Below are positions 51,287 through 61,528 of a stretch of 62,881 nt of DNA, in pieces. A program made the translations under genes and the position numbers. How positions within the stretch are numbered: position 1 is the stretch's first letter; every line of letters starts with the position of its first letter. Source of the DNA: JAGXLC01 sp046545815. Lineage in GTDB: Bacteria > Bacteroidota > Bacteroidia > Bacteroidales > UBA12077. The notes below the pieces were generated by a model. It saw nothing but the letters and a program-made list of their open reading frames with translations, was not told the DNA's origin and did not search any database. The DNA lies in NCBI GenBank assembly GCA_046545815.1, contig JBKGZA010000002.1, positions 1-62,881 on the forward strand. Direction: 5' to 3'.

Positions 51287-52906
51287 TCAGGCTTTGGGTT
51301 TTCTTCTTCCTCCCCAAAGTTCCCCCATATCTTCAAGGGTTCTGCCTTTGGTTTCAGGCACGATCTTCCATACAAAAAGGGCGGCCAGGATGCCCATTAC
51401 ACCGTACACCCAATAAGCAAATCCGTGGTTGAACAAGTCTGTAAGTACTACATTGTCATTCATCATCGGGAAAGTCCAGGAGACCATTAAGTTTGCAACC
51501 CACTGGGCAGCCACTGCAATTGACATGGCCCCGCGAATTGCATTGGGAAAGATCTCCGAGAGCACCACCCAGGTTATCGGGCCCCATGAAATGGCAAAGG
51601 CTGCTACATAAATGCCCATAGCAAAGAGAGCTCCCACTCCAAGGCTATTGAAGAAAAAGAAAAAGCCAAGAGCAAACATACTAACCGACATGCCAATGGC
51701 TCCGATAATTAACAACGGCTTACGTCCGAATTTATCAACTGTATAGATTGCCACAACGGTGAAAGCAAGGTTAACAACACCCATAAACAGTGTTTGCAGA
51801 AGGGAAACCTCTGTGTTGGCACCCATATTCCTGAAGATATCGGAAGCATAATAAAGTACCACGTTGATTCCCACGAACTGCTGAAAAACAGACATCAGAA
51901 TACCAATGATAATTACCTTGCCTCCAAAGGAGAGCCAGGGAAGTCGCTTTTCTCTCAGCGATTCTCTGATATCGGGCAATGTTCTTTGGGCCCGTTCCAG
52001 GCCAAGGAGCTTCTTCAGTGTAGTGAACGCCTTATCCTCTTTATCTTTCATTACATGGAACCTTGGAGTTTCAGGCACAGTGAACAGTAAAATGAAAAAT
52101 AAAGAGGCAGGAACTACCTCAGAGGCAAACATCCAGCGCCATCCAACCGTATTAATCCATTCCGACGAATTTCCCTTGGCAATGAAATAGTTGACAAAAT
52201 AAACCACCACCATTCCGAAGATGATAGCAAACTGGTTCCACGACACCAAACCTCCCCGCTTTTCAGCAGGTGCAATCTCTGCTATGTACATGGGTGAAAT
52301 CATGGAGGCAAGGCCTACACCAATCCCACCAATCACACGATAAGTGATGAATGAAGTAATGGCAGCACCGCCCATAAAATTAAGTTGCTCAGGCAATGCA
52401 GACCCAACCGCCGAAAGAAGAAATAATACGGCGGCCATTAACAATCCGTTTCGCCGTCCAATACCCTGACTGACATATCCTCCAATCGAGGCTCCAATGA
52501 TACAACCCAGAAGCGCACTCGATATGGTGAAACCATTGATCGAGTTGGCTATATTCGTGGATATTTCACTTTCGGAGCTGATAAAACGGTAATAAATAAC
52601 AAGTACTACAGCAATCCATACAAGTACGCTATAAAATATAGCTTTCTTATAATGATATAGCTTAAATAAAAACCTGGATATAAGAATACCAATAATCACA
52701 AAGCAGGCAGAAGCCAGGAACTTATATTCGAAAATCACTTTCCCTGCTAACCCAGGATTATCAAAAAGCGGATCGATAAAGAATACTCCCAGAGATTCAA
52801 CTGCCCCGTTGATCACAGCAGTATCATACCCAAAAAGAAGACCGCCGAGTGTTGCGACAAGCGTGATTAAAAAAGTATATTTTGCTGAACTTCTATTATT
52901 GGCCAT
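51287..52906 (-). CDS. xylE: sugar porter family MFS transporter, probable D-xylose:H+ symporter
   Basis: A 539-residue, 12-helix major facilitator protein with sugar-porter motifs: GGLLFGYDTAVINGA in helix 1, GRRNG after helix 2, PETPRF in the central loop, QQFVGINVVLYYA in helix 7 and PETKGRTLEDM at the end. An inserted segment between the first helices makes it longer than E. coli XylE. It is 29 bp downstream of xylA, which makes xylose the likely substrate. Confidence 0.87.
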   Translation of the reverse strand: MANNRSSAKYTFLITLVATLGGLLFGYDTAVINGAVESLGVFFIDPLFDNPGLAGKVIFEYKFLASACFVIIGILISRFLFKLYHYKKAIFYSVLVWIAVVLVIYYRFISSESEISTNIANSINGFTISSALLGCIIGASIGGYVSQGIGRRNGLLMAAVLFLLSAVGSALPEQLNFMGGAAITSFITYRVIGGIGVGLASMISPMYIAEIAPAEKRGGLVSWNQFAIIFGMVVVYFVNYFIAKGNSSEWINTVGWRWMFASEVVPASLFFILLFTVPETPRFHVMKDKEDKAFTTLKKLLGLERAQRTLPDIRESLREKRLPWLSFGGKVIIIGILMSVFQQFVGINVVLYYASDIFRNMGANTEVSLLQTLFMGVVNLAFTVVAIYTVDKFGRKPLLIIGAIGMSVSMFALGFFFFFNSLGVGALFAMGIYVAAFAISWGPITWVVLSEIFPNAIRGAMSIAVAAQWVANLMVSWTFPMMNDNVVLTDLFNHGFAYWVYGVMGILAALFVWKIVPETKGRTLEDMGELWGGRRKPKA

Positions 52907-52935
52907 AAAAAGATTCAGTAAGCATCAAGTTAAAA

Positions 52936-54267
52936 TTAGCGGATATAATTGTTCAGAAGATTTTCATAATACTCTTGCTTTCCGCTAATCTTTGGCGGCT
53001 CACCTTTTTCAACAGCAATCTCCCTGAGATCTTCCAGGCTCAGCTCTTTATTTTCAAACTTTTTTCCCTCACCCGAATCGAAAGAAGAATAACGTTCTCT
53101 TCTTAATTTCGTATATTCCGAATCATTCATGATTTTATCCGCTGCAATCAGAGCGCGTGCAAAAGTATCCATGGCGCCAATATGGGCATGGAACAGATCG
53201 TCCGGATCGGTTGAATTTCTTCTCAATCCGGCATCAAAGTTAATACCTCCGCCTTTAAAGCCACCTGCTTCAAGAATTACCAGCAGTGCTTCGGTAACTT
53301 CATACACATTGTTAGGAAATTGATCGGTATCCCAGCCATTCTGGTAGTCTCCCCGGTTGGCATCAATGCTGCCCAGCATACCTGCGTTGGCTGCAACCTG
53401 AAGTTCATGCTGGAAAGTATGGAGTGCCAAAATGGCATGATTCGCTTCAATATTCAGCTTAAAATCATCCATCAGGTTATATTTTCTCAAAAATTCCAAT
53501 ACTGTGGATGCATCAAAGTCATACTGCGCTTTTGTGGGCTCCATGGGTTTGGGTTCAATAAAAAAATTACCCTTAAAGCCGTTTTTCCGGGCATAATCAC
53601 GGGCCAACTCCAGCATTCTCGCATAATGATCAATTTCCCGCTTCATATTGGTATTCAAAAGACTCATATAACCTTCACGGCCTCCCCAGAAAACATAATT
53701 GTGACCATCAAGAGCGATGGTGGCATCCAGGGCACGTTTAAGCTGAGCACCGGCATGAGAGACTACGTCAAAATCAGGATTGGTGGAAGCCCCATTCATA
53801 TAACGGGCATTGTTAAAAAGATTGGCAGTTCCCCATAAAAGCTCAATACCTGATTCTCTTTTTTTCTCCTTGGCATAATCCACCATTTTTTGCAGACGTT
53901 TCTCGGTTTCCTGCACGGTGTCGGCTTCATCAACCAGATCAATATCGTGAAAACAGAAAAAAGGAACGCCCAGTTTGGTCATGAACTCAAACGCAGCATC
54001 CATTTTGTCAGTGGCCCGTTGTATGGGGTCTTTAGCAGTATTCCAGGGCCAGTCACGGGTTCCCTCTCCAAATGGGTCACCGCCGGTACTGCAGAACGAG
54101 TGCCAGTAAGCAACAGCAAACCTAAAATGCTCTTTCATGGTCTTACCACCAACCACCTTATTTTCATCGTAAAATTTAAAGGCATAGGGATTGGTCGATT
54201 CGGGACCTTCATATCTGACTTTTCCGATCCCTTTGAAATATTCTTTATCACCAGTTAAATACTCCAT
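52936..54267 (-). CDS. xylA: xylose isomerase
   Basis: Interconverts D-xylose and D-xylulose with two divalent metals. The 443-residue length is that of the class II enzymes. Seen: FAVAYWHSFCSTGGDPFG, FCFHDID (catalytic His), VFWGGREGY, FIEPKPMEPTKAQYDFD, EANHAILALHTFQHE and DANRGDYQNGWDTDQFP. Middle gene of xylB-xylA-transporter. Confidence 0.96.
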   Translation of the reverse strand: MEYLTGDKEYFKGIGKVRYEGPESTNPYAFKFYDENKVVGGKTMKEHFRFAVAYWHSFCSTGGDPFGEGTRDWPWNTAKDPIQRATDKMDAAFEFMTKLGVPFFCFHDIDLVDEADTVQETEKRLQKMVDYAKEKKRESGIELLWGTANLFNNARYMNGASTNPDFDVVSHAGAQLKRALDATIALDGHNYVFWGGREGYMSLLNTNMKREIDHYARMLELARDYARKNGFKGNFFIEPKPMEPTKAQYDFDASTVLEFLRKYNLMDDFKLNIEANHAILALHTFQHELQVAANAGMLGSIDANRGDYQNGWDTDQFPNNVYEVTEALLVILEAGGFKGGGINFDAGLRRNSTDPDDLFHAHIGAMDTFARALIAADKIMNDSEYTKLRRERYSSFDSGEGKKFENKELSLEDLREIAVEKGEPPKISGKQEYYENLLNNYIR

Positions 54268-54333
54268 AATGTTTTAGATTTATAGGATTCAAAATATAAC
54301 AATGTTTCTTCCTGAAGCGGAAGAGATAAGTTT

Positions 54334-55827
54334 TTACAATTCTTGTTTCAATGTCTTCTCCAGTGTCTTTTTCCAATATTCATAAGCAGCTTGGTATTCA
54401 GAAGCCTTTTCCACATCGGGTTCGACTTCCGATACTTTTTTCAACCCAGCGAAAGCCTCTTCAAAATCTTTATAATAACCTGCACCTATCGCTCCTCCTC
54501 TTGCAGCACCCTGAGCTCCATCGGTATTGTATAGCTCAATAGTGGCGTTGGATACAGAAGCAAGGATGGTTTTAAATACCGGACTCAGAAACATATTGGC
54601 ATTCCCGGCACGTATAACCGAAGGCCGAATGCCGATATCCTTCATAATATCCAGACCATACTGGAAAGCAAATACGATCCCTTCCTGTGCTGCGCGAAAC
54701 AGATGTCTTTGATCATGAATATTAAAATTCAGATGATGAATGCTGCTGCCCGGATTGGCGTTATTCAATACCCGTTCTGCACCATTACCAAAGGGTAAAA
54801 CCACCAGACCTTCCGAACCAATCGGAGCTTCAGATGCAAGCTTATTCATTTCTTCATATCCATAACTACCGGCGGCATTTCTTTTAAGCCAGGCATTCAG
54901 GCTGCCCGTGCCATTGATACATAATAAAACCCCCAGTCTTGGATCTTCAGAGGTATGATTTACATGAAGAAAGGTATTTACCCTGGAACGGGGATCATAC
55001 TTCACCTCATCGCTTACACCATACACTACCCCTGAAGTGCCGGCAGTAGCAGCAATTTCTCCCGGATTAAGCACATTCAGGGAAAGCGCATTATTGGGCT
55101 GATCCCCTGCTCTGTATGACACCGGTATGCCCTCCGGAAAACCAAGTTCCCCGGCTACTCCGGAAGTAACACCTATATCAGACGAGAAATTGGGCACTAC
55201 TTGTGGAAACATTCGTTCATTTAACCCAAAATAATCAAGAAGGAAGTCTGCTTTCCCACTGTTTTTGAAATCCCAGAATATACCTTCCGATAAACCCGAA
55301 GGAGTGGTTGTGGTCTCGCCGGTCAACTTCATAGCAATATAATCGCCCGGCAGCAAAATTTTTGAAATCTGAGAAAAAAGATCGGGTTCATGCTCTTTGA
55401 CCCAACCCAGTTTAGAAGCAGTAAAATTCCCCGGAGAATTGAGCAGATGCTTCAGGCATTTTTCCTGTCCGATTTGATCAAATGCCCTATTGCCCGTTTC
55501 AACAGCACGACTGTCACACCAAATGATCGAAGGCCTGAGTACTTCTTTCTTATCATTAATGAGAACAAGCCCGTGCATTTGATAAGATATTCCTATGGTT
55601 TTAACATCCGAAGGCTTCAATTCAGAGTTCCTAAATATCCTGAAAGTGGCTTCTTTCAGGTTCTCCCACCACATTGCAGGGTCCTGTTCTGCCCAGTCAC
55701 TCTGGGGAGCTTCCATTCTCATTTCTTCATCCGGACTTATACCGGAGGCTACACTACTTCCTGTGGAAATATCCACCAAACTAGCCTTTACAAAAGAACT
55801 TCCAATATCATAACCTATTGCATACAT
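54334..55827 (-). CDS. xylB: xylulokinase (FGGY family)
   Basis: Phosphorylates D-xylulose to enter the pentose phosphate pathway. The 497-residue protein begins GYDIGSSFVKASLVD (phosphate loop) and has WAEQDPAMWWEN, ISYQMHGLVL, the catalytic Asp in LPGDYIAMKL, YRAGDQPNNALSL and GGAIGAGYY. It leads the operon; no AraC- or ROK-type regulator is adjacent. Confidence 0.94.
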   Translation of the reverse strand: MYAIGYDIGSSFVKASLVDISTGSSVASGISPDEEMRMEAPQSDWAEQDPAMWWENLKEATFRIFRNSELKPSDVKTIGISYQMHGLVLINDKKEVLRPSIIWCDSRAVETGNRAFDQIGQEKCLKHLLNSPGNFTASKLGWVKEHEPDLFSQISKILLPGDYIAMKLTGETTTTPSGLSEGIFWDFKNSGKADFLLDYFGLNERMFPQVVPNFSSDIGVTSGVAGELGFPEGIPVSYRAGDQPNNALSLNVLNPGEIAATAGTSGVVYGVSDEVKYDPRSRVNTFLHVNHTSEDPRLGVLLCINGTGSLNAWLKRNAAGSYGYEEMNKLASEAPIGSEGLVVLPFGNGAERVLNNANPGSSIHHLNFNIHDQRHLFRAAQEGIVFAFQYGLDIMKDIGIRPSVIRAGNANMFLSPVFKTILASVSNATIELYNTDGAQGAARGGAIGAGYYKDFEEAFAGLKKVSEVEPDVEKASEYQAAYEYWKKTLEKTLKQEL

Positions 55828-55861
55828 ACGTCCTGTTTCAAAATAGACACTGTAAAACTAT

Positions 55862-55869
55862 CAAATTTA
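55862..55869 (-). promoter_or_regulatory. -7 box TAAATTTG upstream of xylB
   Basis: An exact TAnnTTTG match on the minus strand, 34 nt before the xylB start codon. No good -33 TTTG at the normal distance. Tentative promoter of the xylose operon. Confidence 0.35.
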
Positions 55870-56005
55870 AAATAAATTAGGATGGATCAGATAAAAAATA
55901 ATGACAAATAATCGTATGATTATGCCAAATAAAAATGTACCAAAATTTTCTTTTATCATTAAAAACAAAATGTTACTTTTGAATGAAGAGAATATGTTTT
56001 TCCTG

Positions 56006-56068
56006 TTTAGTACCTTACCGGACAAGTTTTGCCAAAAAAAGCAAGAATTTGACCGGCAAGGTACTAAA
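56006..56068. promoter_or_regulatory. long interrupted palindrome in the xylB/GH36 divergent region
   Basis: Arms TTTAGTACCTTACCGG (56006-56021) and CCGGCAAGGTACTAAA (56053-56068) match at 15 of 16 positions. Inside, AAGTTTTGC and GCAAGAATT pair at 7 of 9, leaving a short A-rich loop. No T-run follows, so it is not a typical terminator. It ends 40 bp before the GH36-like start codon and could be a 5'-UTR structure or an operator. Confidence 0.55.
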
Positions 56069-56108
56069 TAATTAGGATCACCTGATTTTCAGAAAAACCA
56101 ATAAAAAA

Positions 56109-58400
56109 ATGAAATATCTACGTACAATTATTATTCTTGCAGCGGTTATGGGTTTTCTTATATACGGATGTAAGGATGTCGCCGAACACGAAGAAAAGGG
56201 GTGGACCATTACTGCCACTCCCAAAACTGCCAGCCTGACCATTGAAGAAGAAAAACTGGGAAAAGTAGCTGATGAAATTGAACTTATACTAAAGAAGGAA
56301 AACAAGATCACTCCCCTGTCCGCCTGGACAATAGAAGAACAGGAAGATAAAATGGTTATTACAACAGAAGAACCGCAAAAAACAAGATGGGAGTTTAGTG
56401 CAGGCGATTCCGCCATTAATGTGTTTTGCTCACACCCGGATGCACATTTAACCGGTACCTCTCCTGCCGGGGAAAAAAGAATTCCCGCTCGTATCCAAAG
56501 CCAGGATAACGGCATCATTTACACTCAGATGGGGCTTGTTTCCGCTACAAATATTTACAATTTGTTTGATATCCCCACGGATATTATGCTACGTTTCACA
56601 AGGGAAAGCACATTATCCAGAAACAGGGAAAACAACACACTGATGAATGTACTTATCCCCGTTACAGAAGGTAAAGAGATAACTGTTATTAATAATTATT
56701 ACACAGACGTTATAGGGCTTTCGCAATATCAGGAATCGGATTTCAAACCGGTATACAAACCCATCTCTGACAGATTCAAAACAGCTCCCACCGGATGGAG
56801 CAGCTGGTACAGTTATTATATGGCTGCCGACCAGGAAGACCTGATGAAAGAAACGGATGCCCTTGCCAAGAAACTAAAGCCTTACGGACTTGAGTATGTG
56901 CAGATTGATGCGGGCTACACCAAAGGCAAAGAAACCAACTGGCTTGAATGGAATAAATCCATGTATCCCGACGGTGGCAAATATTGGTTTGACTATGTCA
57001 GTGAGAAGGGTTTTAAACCGGGACTTTGGTTAAACCCCTATTGTGCAAACTACGCCAACCCAGCTATGGCGGATGAATATCCTGAAAATTTCTTTCTGAG
57101 GGATTCCTCCGGAAATCTATCCGATTCCTGCTGCTCCGCGGATTCCACTGTGGTAAGAATGGACTTTACCCATCCTGAAGTAATTGAAAAACATACAAGA
57201 CCGCTTTTTAACACACTGGTAAACGATTGGGGCCTCCGTTATATCAAAGTAGGCGGCTGGGGTTCCTGGATGGATTATTACCGGGAAAACAGAGAAAATG
57301 CCCTTAATCCTGATACCAAAAGCCGGAAAGCTTACAGAAGTGTAATAGCAGCAATCAGAGATGAAATGGGGGACAATAATTATATTTTAGGTTCTGCCAT
57401 GCATGAAATAGGCGTGGGCTTTGACTATTTTGACGGCTCGCGCACCGGCGGTGATGATTATGCCAATTGGGCCGGTAAGGGTCATGGGTCGGAAGGGATG
57501 CAGACCTTTTTCAATTCTCTTTTCGGTGCAAACTGGCTGAACGGAATCTGTTGGTGGTCAGATCCTGATAATGTAATGATCAGAGACCCCTTGAATATGA
57601 ATGAAGGCAAAACCATTGTAAGCTCCGTATCACTATCGGGCCAGGCTTACATGATCAGTGACTTCATCGCAGAATTCTCAGAAGAAAGACAAGAGGATTT
57701 TCTTCAGAGTGATGTGAATATAGGATGGGCCGGACAATATCCAGATAAAGTGAAGGCTTTACCGGAAGAAAAACTTGAGCTTTACAGAAAAACTTTGCCT
57801 GCCATGCCTATCCGGGCCATGGATCTCTATCCTTTTAAAGCCGATCCTGTCTCCTCTCCAAAACCCAAAGAATTTCCAAGGGCATTAGACCTAAAAGTAA
57901 ATTCAGAAGCAGGGATCTACGATGTCGTGGCACTTTATAACTGGAGCAATAAACCAACGGAGAAAGTCCTCGATCTTCAGGAAGACCTGGGGCTAAAATC
58001 AGAAACCAGCTACCTGGTATTTGACTTCTGGAATCAAAAGCTATCGGGTACATCCAGTATCATGCTCAAGGAAGAGGTCCCGGCCCATGGAACAAAAGCC
58101 CTGATTGTAAAAGAAGTTAATGAAAGGCCTCAACTTCTGGCTACTTCAAGACACCTAACCTGTGCATACAGCATCAATAAGCTGAACTGGGATGAAGAAC
58201 AAAAGGCGCTGACCGGAACATCCCAAACCGTCCCCGGAGAGCCGTACATTTTATTTATTCATATCCCCGAAAATTATGAATTTGACCATATGAAGATAGA
58301 TGCTAAAAATGCTTCCCATCAAATCCAGTCCAACGGAATAGTCGAAGTGGCATTTGGCGGGCAGGAAAAACCAACAGACTGGAAAATTGTATTCAAATAA
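56109..58400 (+). CDS. GH36-like glycoside hydrolase lipoprotein with an altered nucleophile site
   Basis: A 763-residue lipoprotein (signal MKYLRTIIILAAVMGFLIYGC). The middle is a TIM barrel like GH36/GH27 alpha-galactosidases: GWSSWYSYY, YVQIDAGYTKG, GLWLNPY, then IKVGG (G382) where relatives have K-x-D with the nucleophile, and RTGGDD (D449), the expected acid/base position. A C-terminal beta domain follows. If the alignment is right the usual double-displacement chemistry is lost. It is followed by a GH78 gene after 7 bp; together they suggest breakdown of a rhamnose-containing plant or algal glycan. Confidence 0.75.
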   Translation: MKYLRTIIILAAVMGFLIYGCKDVAEHEEKGWTITATPKTASLTIEEEKLGKVADEIELILKKENKITPLSAWTIEEQEDKMVITTEEPQKTRWEFSAGDSAINVFCSHPDAHLTGTSPAGEKRIPARIQSQDNGIIYTQMGLVSATNIYNLFDIPTDIMLRFTRESTLSRNRENNTLMNVLIPVTEGKEITVINNYYTDVIGLSQYQESDFKPVYKPISDRFKTAPTGWSSWYSYYMAADQEDLMKETDALAKKLKPYGLEYVQIDAGYTKGKETNWLEWNKSMYPDGGKYWFDYVSEKGFKPGLWLNPYCANYANPAMADEYPENFFLRDSSGNLSDSCCSADSTVVRMDFTHPEVIEKHTRPLFNTLVNDWGLRYIKVGGWGSWMDYYRENRENALNPDTKSRKAYRSVIAAIRDEMGDNNYILGSAMHEIGVGFDYFDGSRTGGDDYANWAGKGHGSEGMQTFFNSLFGANWLNGICWWSDPDNVMIRDPLNMNEGKTIVSSVSLSGQAYMISDFIAEFSEERQEDFLQSDVNIGWAGQYPDKVKALPEEKLELYRKTLPAMPIRAMDLYPFKADPVSSPKPKEFPRALDLKVNSEAGIYDVVALYNWSNKPTEKVLDLQEDLGLKSETSYLVFDFWNQKLSGTSSIMLKEEVPAHGTKALIVKEVNERPQLLATSRHLTCAYSINKLNWDEEQKALTGTSQTVPGEPYILFIHIPENYEFDHMKIDAKNASHQIQSNGIVEVAFGGQEKPTDWKIVFK

Positions 58401-58407
58401 AACCACA

Positions 58408-61224
58408 ATGAAGAAAACAGCATTAAAACTTAACTTACTCGTATTTTTGGGTTTTGTGTTCGCAGGAATGCCAATAAGTTGCGAAAAAACATCAGGAGAC
58501 CGGGAAATCACCAATCTGAAATGCGAATATATGAAACAGCCCATTGGTATTGATATGGAAAACCCAAGATTCTCATGGAACATTAACCGGAATGAACGTG
58601 GTGTGTCTCAGACAGCTTATCGCATCCTGGTTGCAGATAAGCGGGGTAATCTGAACGATGATACCGGAAACATTTGGGATTCCGGAAAAATACAATCCGA
58701 TAAATCGGTTAATATAGCCTGCAACGGGAAACCCTTGCAAAGCAGCGAAATCTATTACTGGAAGGTGCAGGTTTGGTATCAAAGCGGCGACTCCAGCGGG
58801 TGGAGTGAAGTAAATACCTTTCATACGGGAATCATCAATCAAGCCGACTGGCAAGCTCAATGGATAGAAGCAAATGACACAAGCATCAATGCTCCGTTGC
58901 TACGTAAAAATTTTAACCTGGAAGACAGGGTAGAAAAGGCAATAGCCCATGTTACAGGACTGGGTTACCATGAGTTCTATCTGAATGGAGAAAAGACCGG
59001 CGAACAAGTGCTCGATCCGGCCATTACAACTTACAACAAACGGGTACTTTACTCCAGCTATGATGTAACGGATCAGCTAAACTCCGGTGCCAATACTGCC
59101 GGTATCATGCTTGGAAACGGCGCCCTTAGAATGAAAAAGATTGAAGGCCGATATTCCTGGGGTGGCATCAGCAATGATTTAGGTGCTCCGAAAGCTTTAA
59201 TGCAGCTTGAAATCACACTTGCCAACGGTGAACATAAAACCATTGCCACGGATGGAACATGGAAATCCTCCTCAGGCCCTGTTACCTTTAATCATTTTTA
59301 TGCAGGGGAAGATTATGATGCCCGGAAAGAAAAGCCGGGATGGTCAGCTGAAAATTATGATGCCACCGGCTGGGAAAATGTGCGGGTAGTGGATGGCCCT
59401 GTCGGAACACTTAATGCTCAGTTGATGCAACCCATGAGAGTCACGGAAACCATTGAACCTGTAAAAAAGACGAATCCGGAGCCCGGACTATACCTTTACG
59501 ATATGGGTCAAAATTTCCCAGGATGGTGGCAATTAAAGGTCAATGGAGAAACAGGGACAAAAGTACGGATCAGGGGTGCGGAAACCCTGAACGACTCACT
59601 CTTCCCGGAGCCTTTTAAAGAGGGAGATAAACTTAGCACCAGGCATAACTACCATGCGAACGTATGGACAACCTATACCCTCAAAGGAGAAGGAACCGAA
59701 ACCTATGAACCCCGGTTCTTCTACACCGGATACCGTTATGTGGAAGTTGGCGTAGATGATCCGGAAAAAATTAAAAATCTGAACATTAAAGGACAGGTTG
59801 TACATTCTGATCTTTCGTATAACGGCTCTTTTTCTTCATCCAATTCATTGCTGAATGATATATACCAAGCTACAATATGGTCACAGAGAGGGAATCTGCA
59901 TGGCTATCCCACTGACTGCCCGCAGCGGGAAAAAGGAGCCTACACCGGCGATGGGCAGGTTATTGCCGAAACTTCTATGCACGATTTTCATATGGCAGCC
60001 CTGTACACCAAATGGCTCAACGATATGAAAGATGCACAACAGGATAATGGGCGAATCCCCAACACTTCTCCGGAACTGGTTGGCGGCCACGGTGGTGGAA
60101 TTGCCTGGGGCAGTGCATACATTTTGATTCCCTGGTGGATGTATCAATATTATGACGACATGCGAATATTGGAGAATCATTACCCCGCCATGAAAAAATA
60201 TGTTCAATATCTCTATAATCTGGCTCGATCGGATGCCAATCCGGAGGAAAAATTCATCATTAATGATTTTGGGGGATACTGGGATTCTCTGGGTGAATGG
60301 TGTGCGCCCGGTGAGTCGGATGGCCCGAATCACCCGGTGGTCAATACCGCTTACTATTTCAAAAATGTTCGACTACTTTCTCAAATTGCAGAAGTGCTGG
60401 GAATGAAGAAAGACGTAAAACGATACGGTGAATTATCCGATTCAATAGCAACGGCTTACAATGATAAATTTTTCAACCCCGCAACCAACTTTTATGGCAC
60501 GGAAGAAACTTACCAGACCTATCAGTTGCTTGCTCTGTCCTTCGGGCTTGTACCGGAAAAGCGGAGTGAAGAGGTATTGCAAACTATAATTCAGGATATT
60601 AAAAACAGAGATGCACATCTGAATACCGGTATTCTCGGAACAAAATACCTATGGCCTGTACTCGTAAATTCCGGCTATGGGGAGCTGGCTTATTCCGTGG
60701 CCAACCAAACAACCTATCCCAGTTACGGCTACTGGCTGGAAAACGGGGCCACCACCCTCTGGGAAAAATGGTCGGGAGAAGCTTCACACAACCATCAGAT
60801 GTTTGGCACGGTCAATGAATTCTTCTATAAATACCTGGCCGGTCTGCATGCTCCCACCGATGAAGGCACTACCCGGGGATATAAGCATATACGAATCAAC
60901 CCTTTTGTTCCGGAAGATTTATCATCCGCAGAGGCTTCGCTGGAAACAGTAAACGGAAAAGTCTCCTCATCCTGGCAGAAAAAGGATGAATCTCTGGAAC
61001 TGAAGGTGACCATTCCGGCAAACACAACCGGCGAAATCTGTATTCCTCTCCTTAATGATCAAGCAGTTCAAATCACTGAGGGAAATGAAAACATCTGGAA
61101 AAAAGAAACATTTTACGGAAAAGTGCCGGGAATAAAAAATGGAAAAAAGAAGAATGACTGTATCTCCTTTTCAGTAGAATCGGGAACCTATCAATTTAAC
61201 ATGAAAGCCTCTCCAAACATCTGA
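58408..61224 (+). CDS. alpha-L-rhamnosidase, GH78 lipoprotein
   Basis: Removes terminal alpha-L-rhamnose. From MKKTALKLNL (58408) it has 938 residues, with a lipobox at PISC. Order: Bac_rhamnosid N-terminal sandwich (ENPRFSW), domains with WQAQWIEA and VTGLGYHEFYLNG, then the (alpha/alpha)6 catalytic barrel with DCPQREKGAYTGDGQ (general acid region) and LWEKWSGEASHNHQMFG, and a C-terminal beta domain (YKHIRINP). It is coupled to the GH36-like gene. The extra 18 residues of the open frame upstream are inside the previous gene and not signal-like. Confidence 0.92.
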   Translation: MKKTALKLNLLVFLGFVFAGMPISCEKTSGDREITNLKCEYMKQPIGIDMENPRFSWNINRNERGVSQTAYRILVADKRGNLNDDTGNIWDSGKIQSDKSVNIACNGKPLQSSEIYYWKVQVWYQSGDSSGWSEVNTFHTGIINQADWQAQWIEANDTSINAPLLRKNFNLEDRVEKAIAHVTGLGYHEFYLNGEKTGEQVLDPAITTYNKRVLYSSYDVTDQLNSGANTAGIMLGNGALRMKKIEGRYSWGGISNDLGAPKALMQLEITLANGEHKTIATDGTWKSSSGPVTFNHFYAGEDYDARKEKPGWSAENYDATGWENVRVVDGPVGTLNAQLMQPMRVTETIEPVKKTNPEPGLYLYDMGQNFPGWWQLKVNGETGTKVRIRGAETLNDSLFPEPFKEGDKLSTRHNYHANVWTTYTLKGEGTETYEPRFFYTGYRYVEVGVDDPEKIKNLNIKGQVVHSDLSYNGSFSSSNSLLNDIYQATIWSQRGNLHGYPTDCPQREKGAYTGDGQVIAETSMHDFHMAALYTKWLNDMKDAQQDNGRIPNTSPELVGGHGGGIAWGSAYILIPWWMYQYYDDMRILENHYPAMKKYVQYLYNLARSDANPEEKFIINDFGGYWDSLGEWCAPGESDGPNHPVVNTAYYFKNVRLLSQIAEVLGMKKDVKRYGELSDSIATAYNDKFFNPATNFYGTEETYQTYQLLALSFGLVPEKRSEEVLQTIIQDIKNRDAHLNTGILGTKYLWPVLVNSGYGELAYSVANQTTYPSYGYWLENGATTLWEKWSGEASHNHQMFGTVNEFFYKYLAGLHAPTDEGTTRGYKHIRINPFVPEDLSSAEASLETVNGKVSSSWQKKDESLELKVTIPANTTGEICIPLLNDQAVQITEGNENIWKKETFYGKVPGIKNGKKKNDCISFSVESGTYQFNMKASPNI

Positions 61225-61339
61225 TCAGCAATCAATAACCACCAAATTAAAAGTAATGAAAACAAAGTAAACAAAAAGAGGCAAAAAAACGAAGACAAGA
61301 ATATATGAGTCCGGTATAAAAAGCTAAATATTGGCTGAT

Positions 61340-61421
61340 AAGGCGCTAAGCGACTCTAATAGATCTCTGAATTTCAATAGATAATTTTTTACACAATTGG
61401 CTAAAAATAGCCGAGCGCCTT
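61340..61421 (+). terminator. large stem with nested hairpin after the GH78 gene
   Basis: AAGGCGCT (61340-61347) pairs with AGCGCCTT (61414-61421), closing about 66 nt that include the small hairpin GGCTA-AAAA-TAGCC (61399-61412) and ending in a T-run. Probably the transcription terminator of the GH operon; the long loop also allows a structured RNA. The rest of the 304-bp gap 61225-61528 shows no gene. Confidence 0.45.
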
Positions 61422-61528
61422 TTTAGACTATACCCATATATATAGATAAAAATGCTATAGTACATAAATTAAATCTCGTTTTTTGCAAACTTAACAGTGA
61501 TTTTTTCTTAAATTAGCAAGCAAAATTT

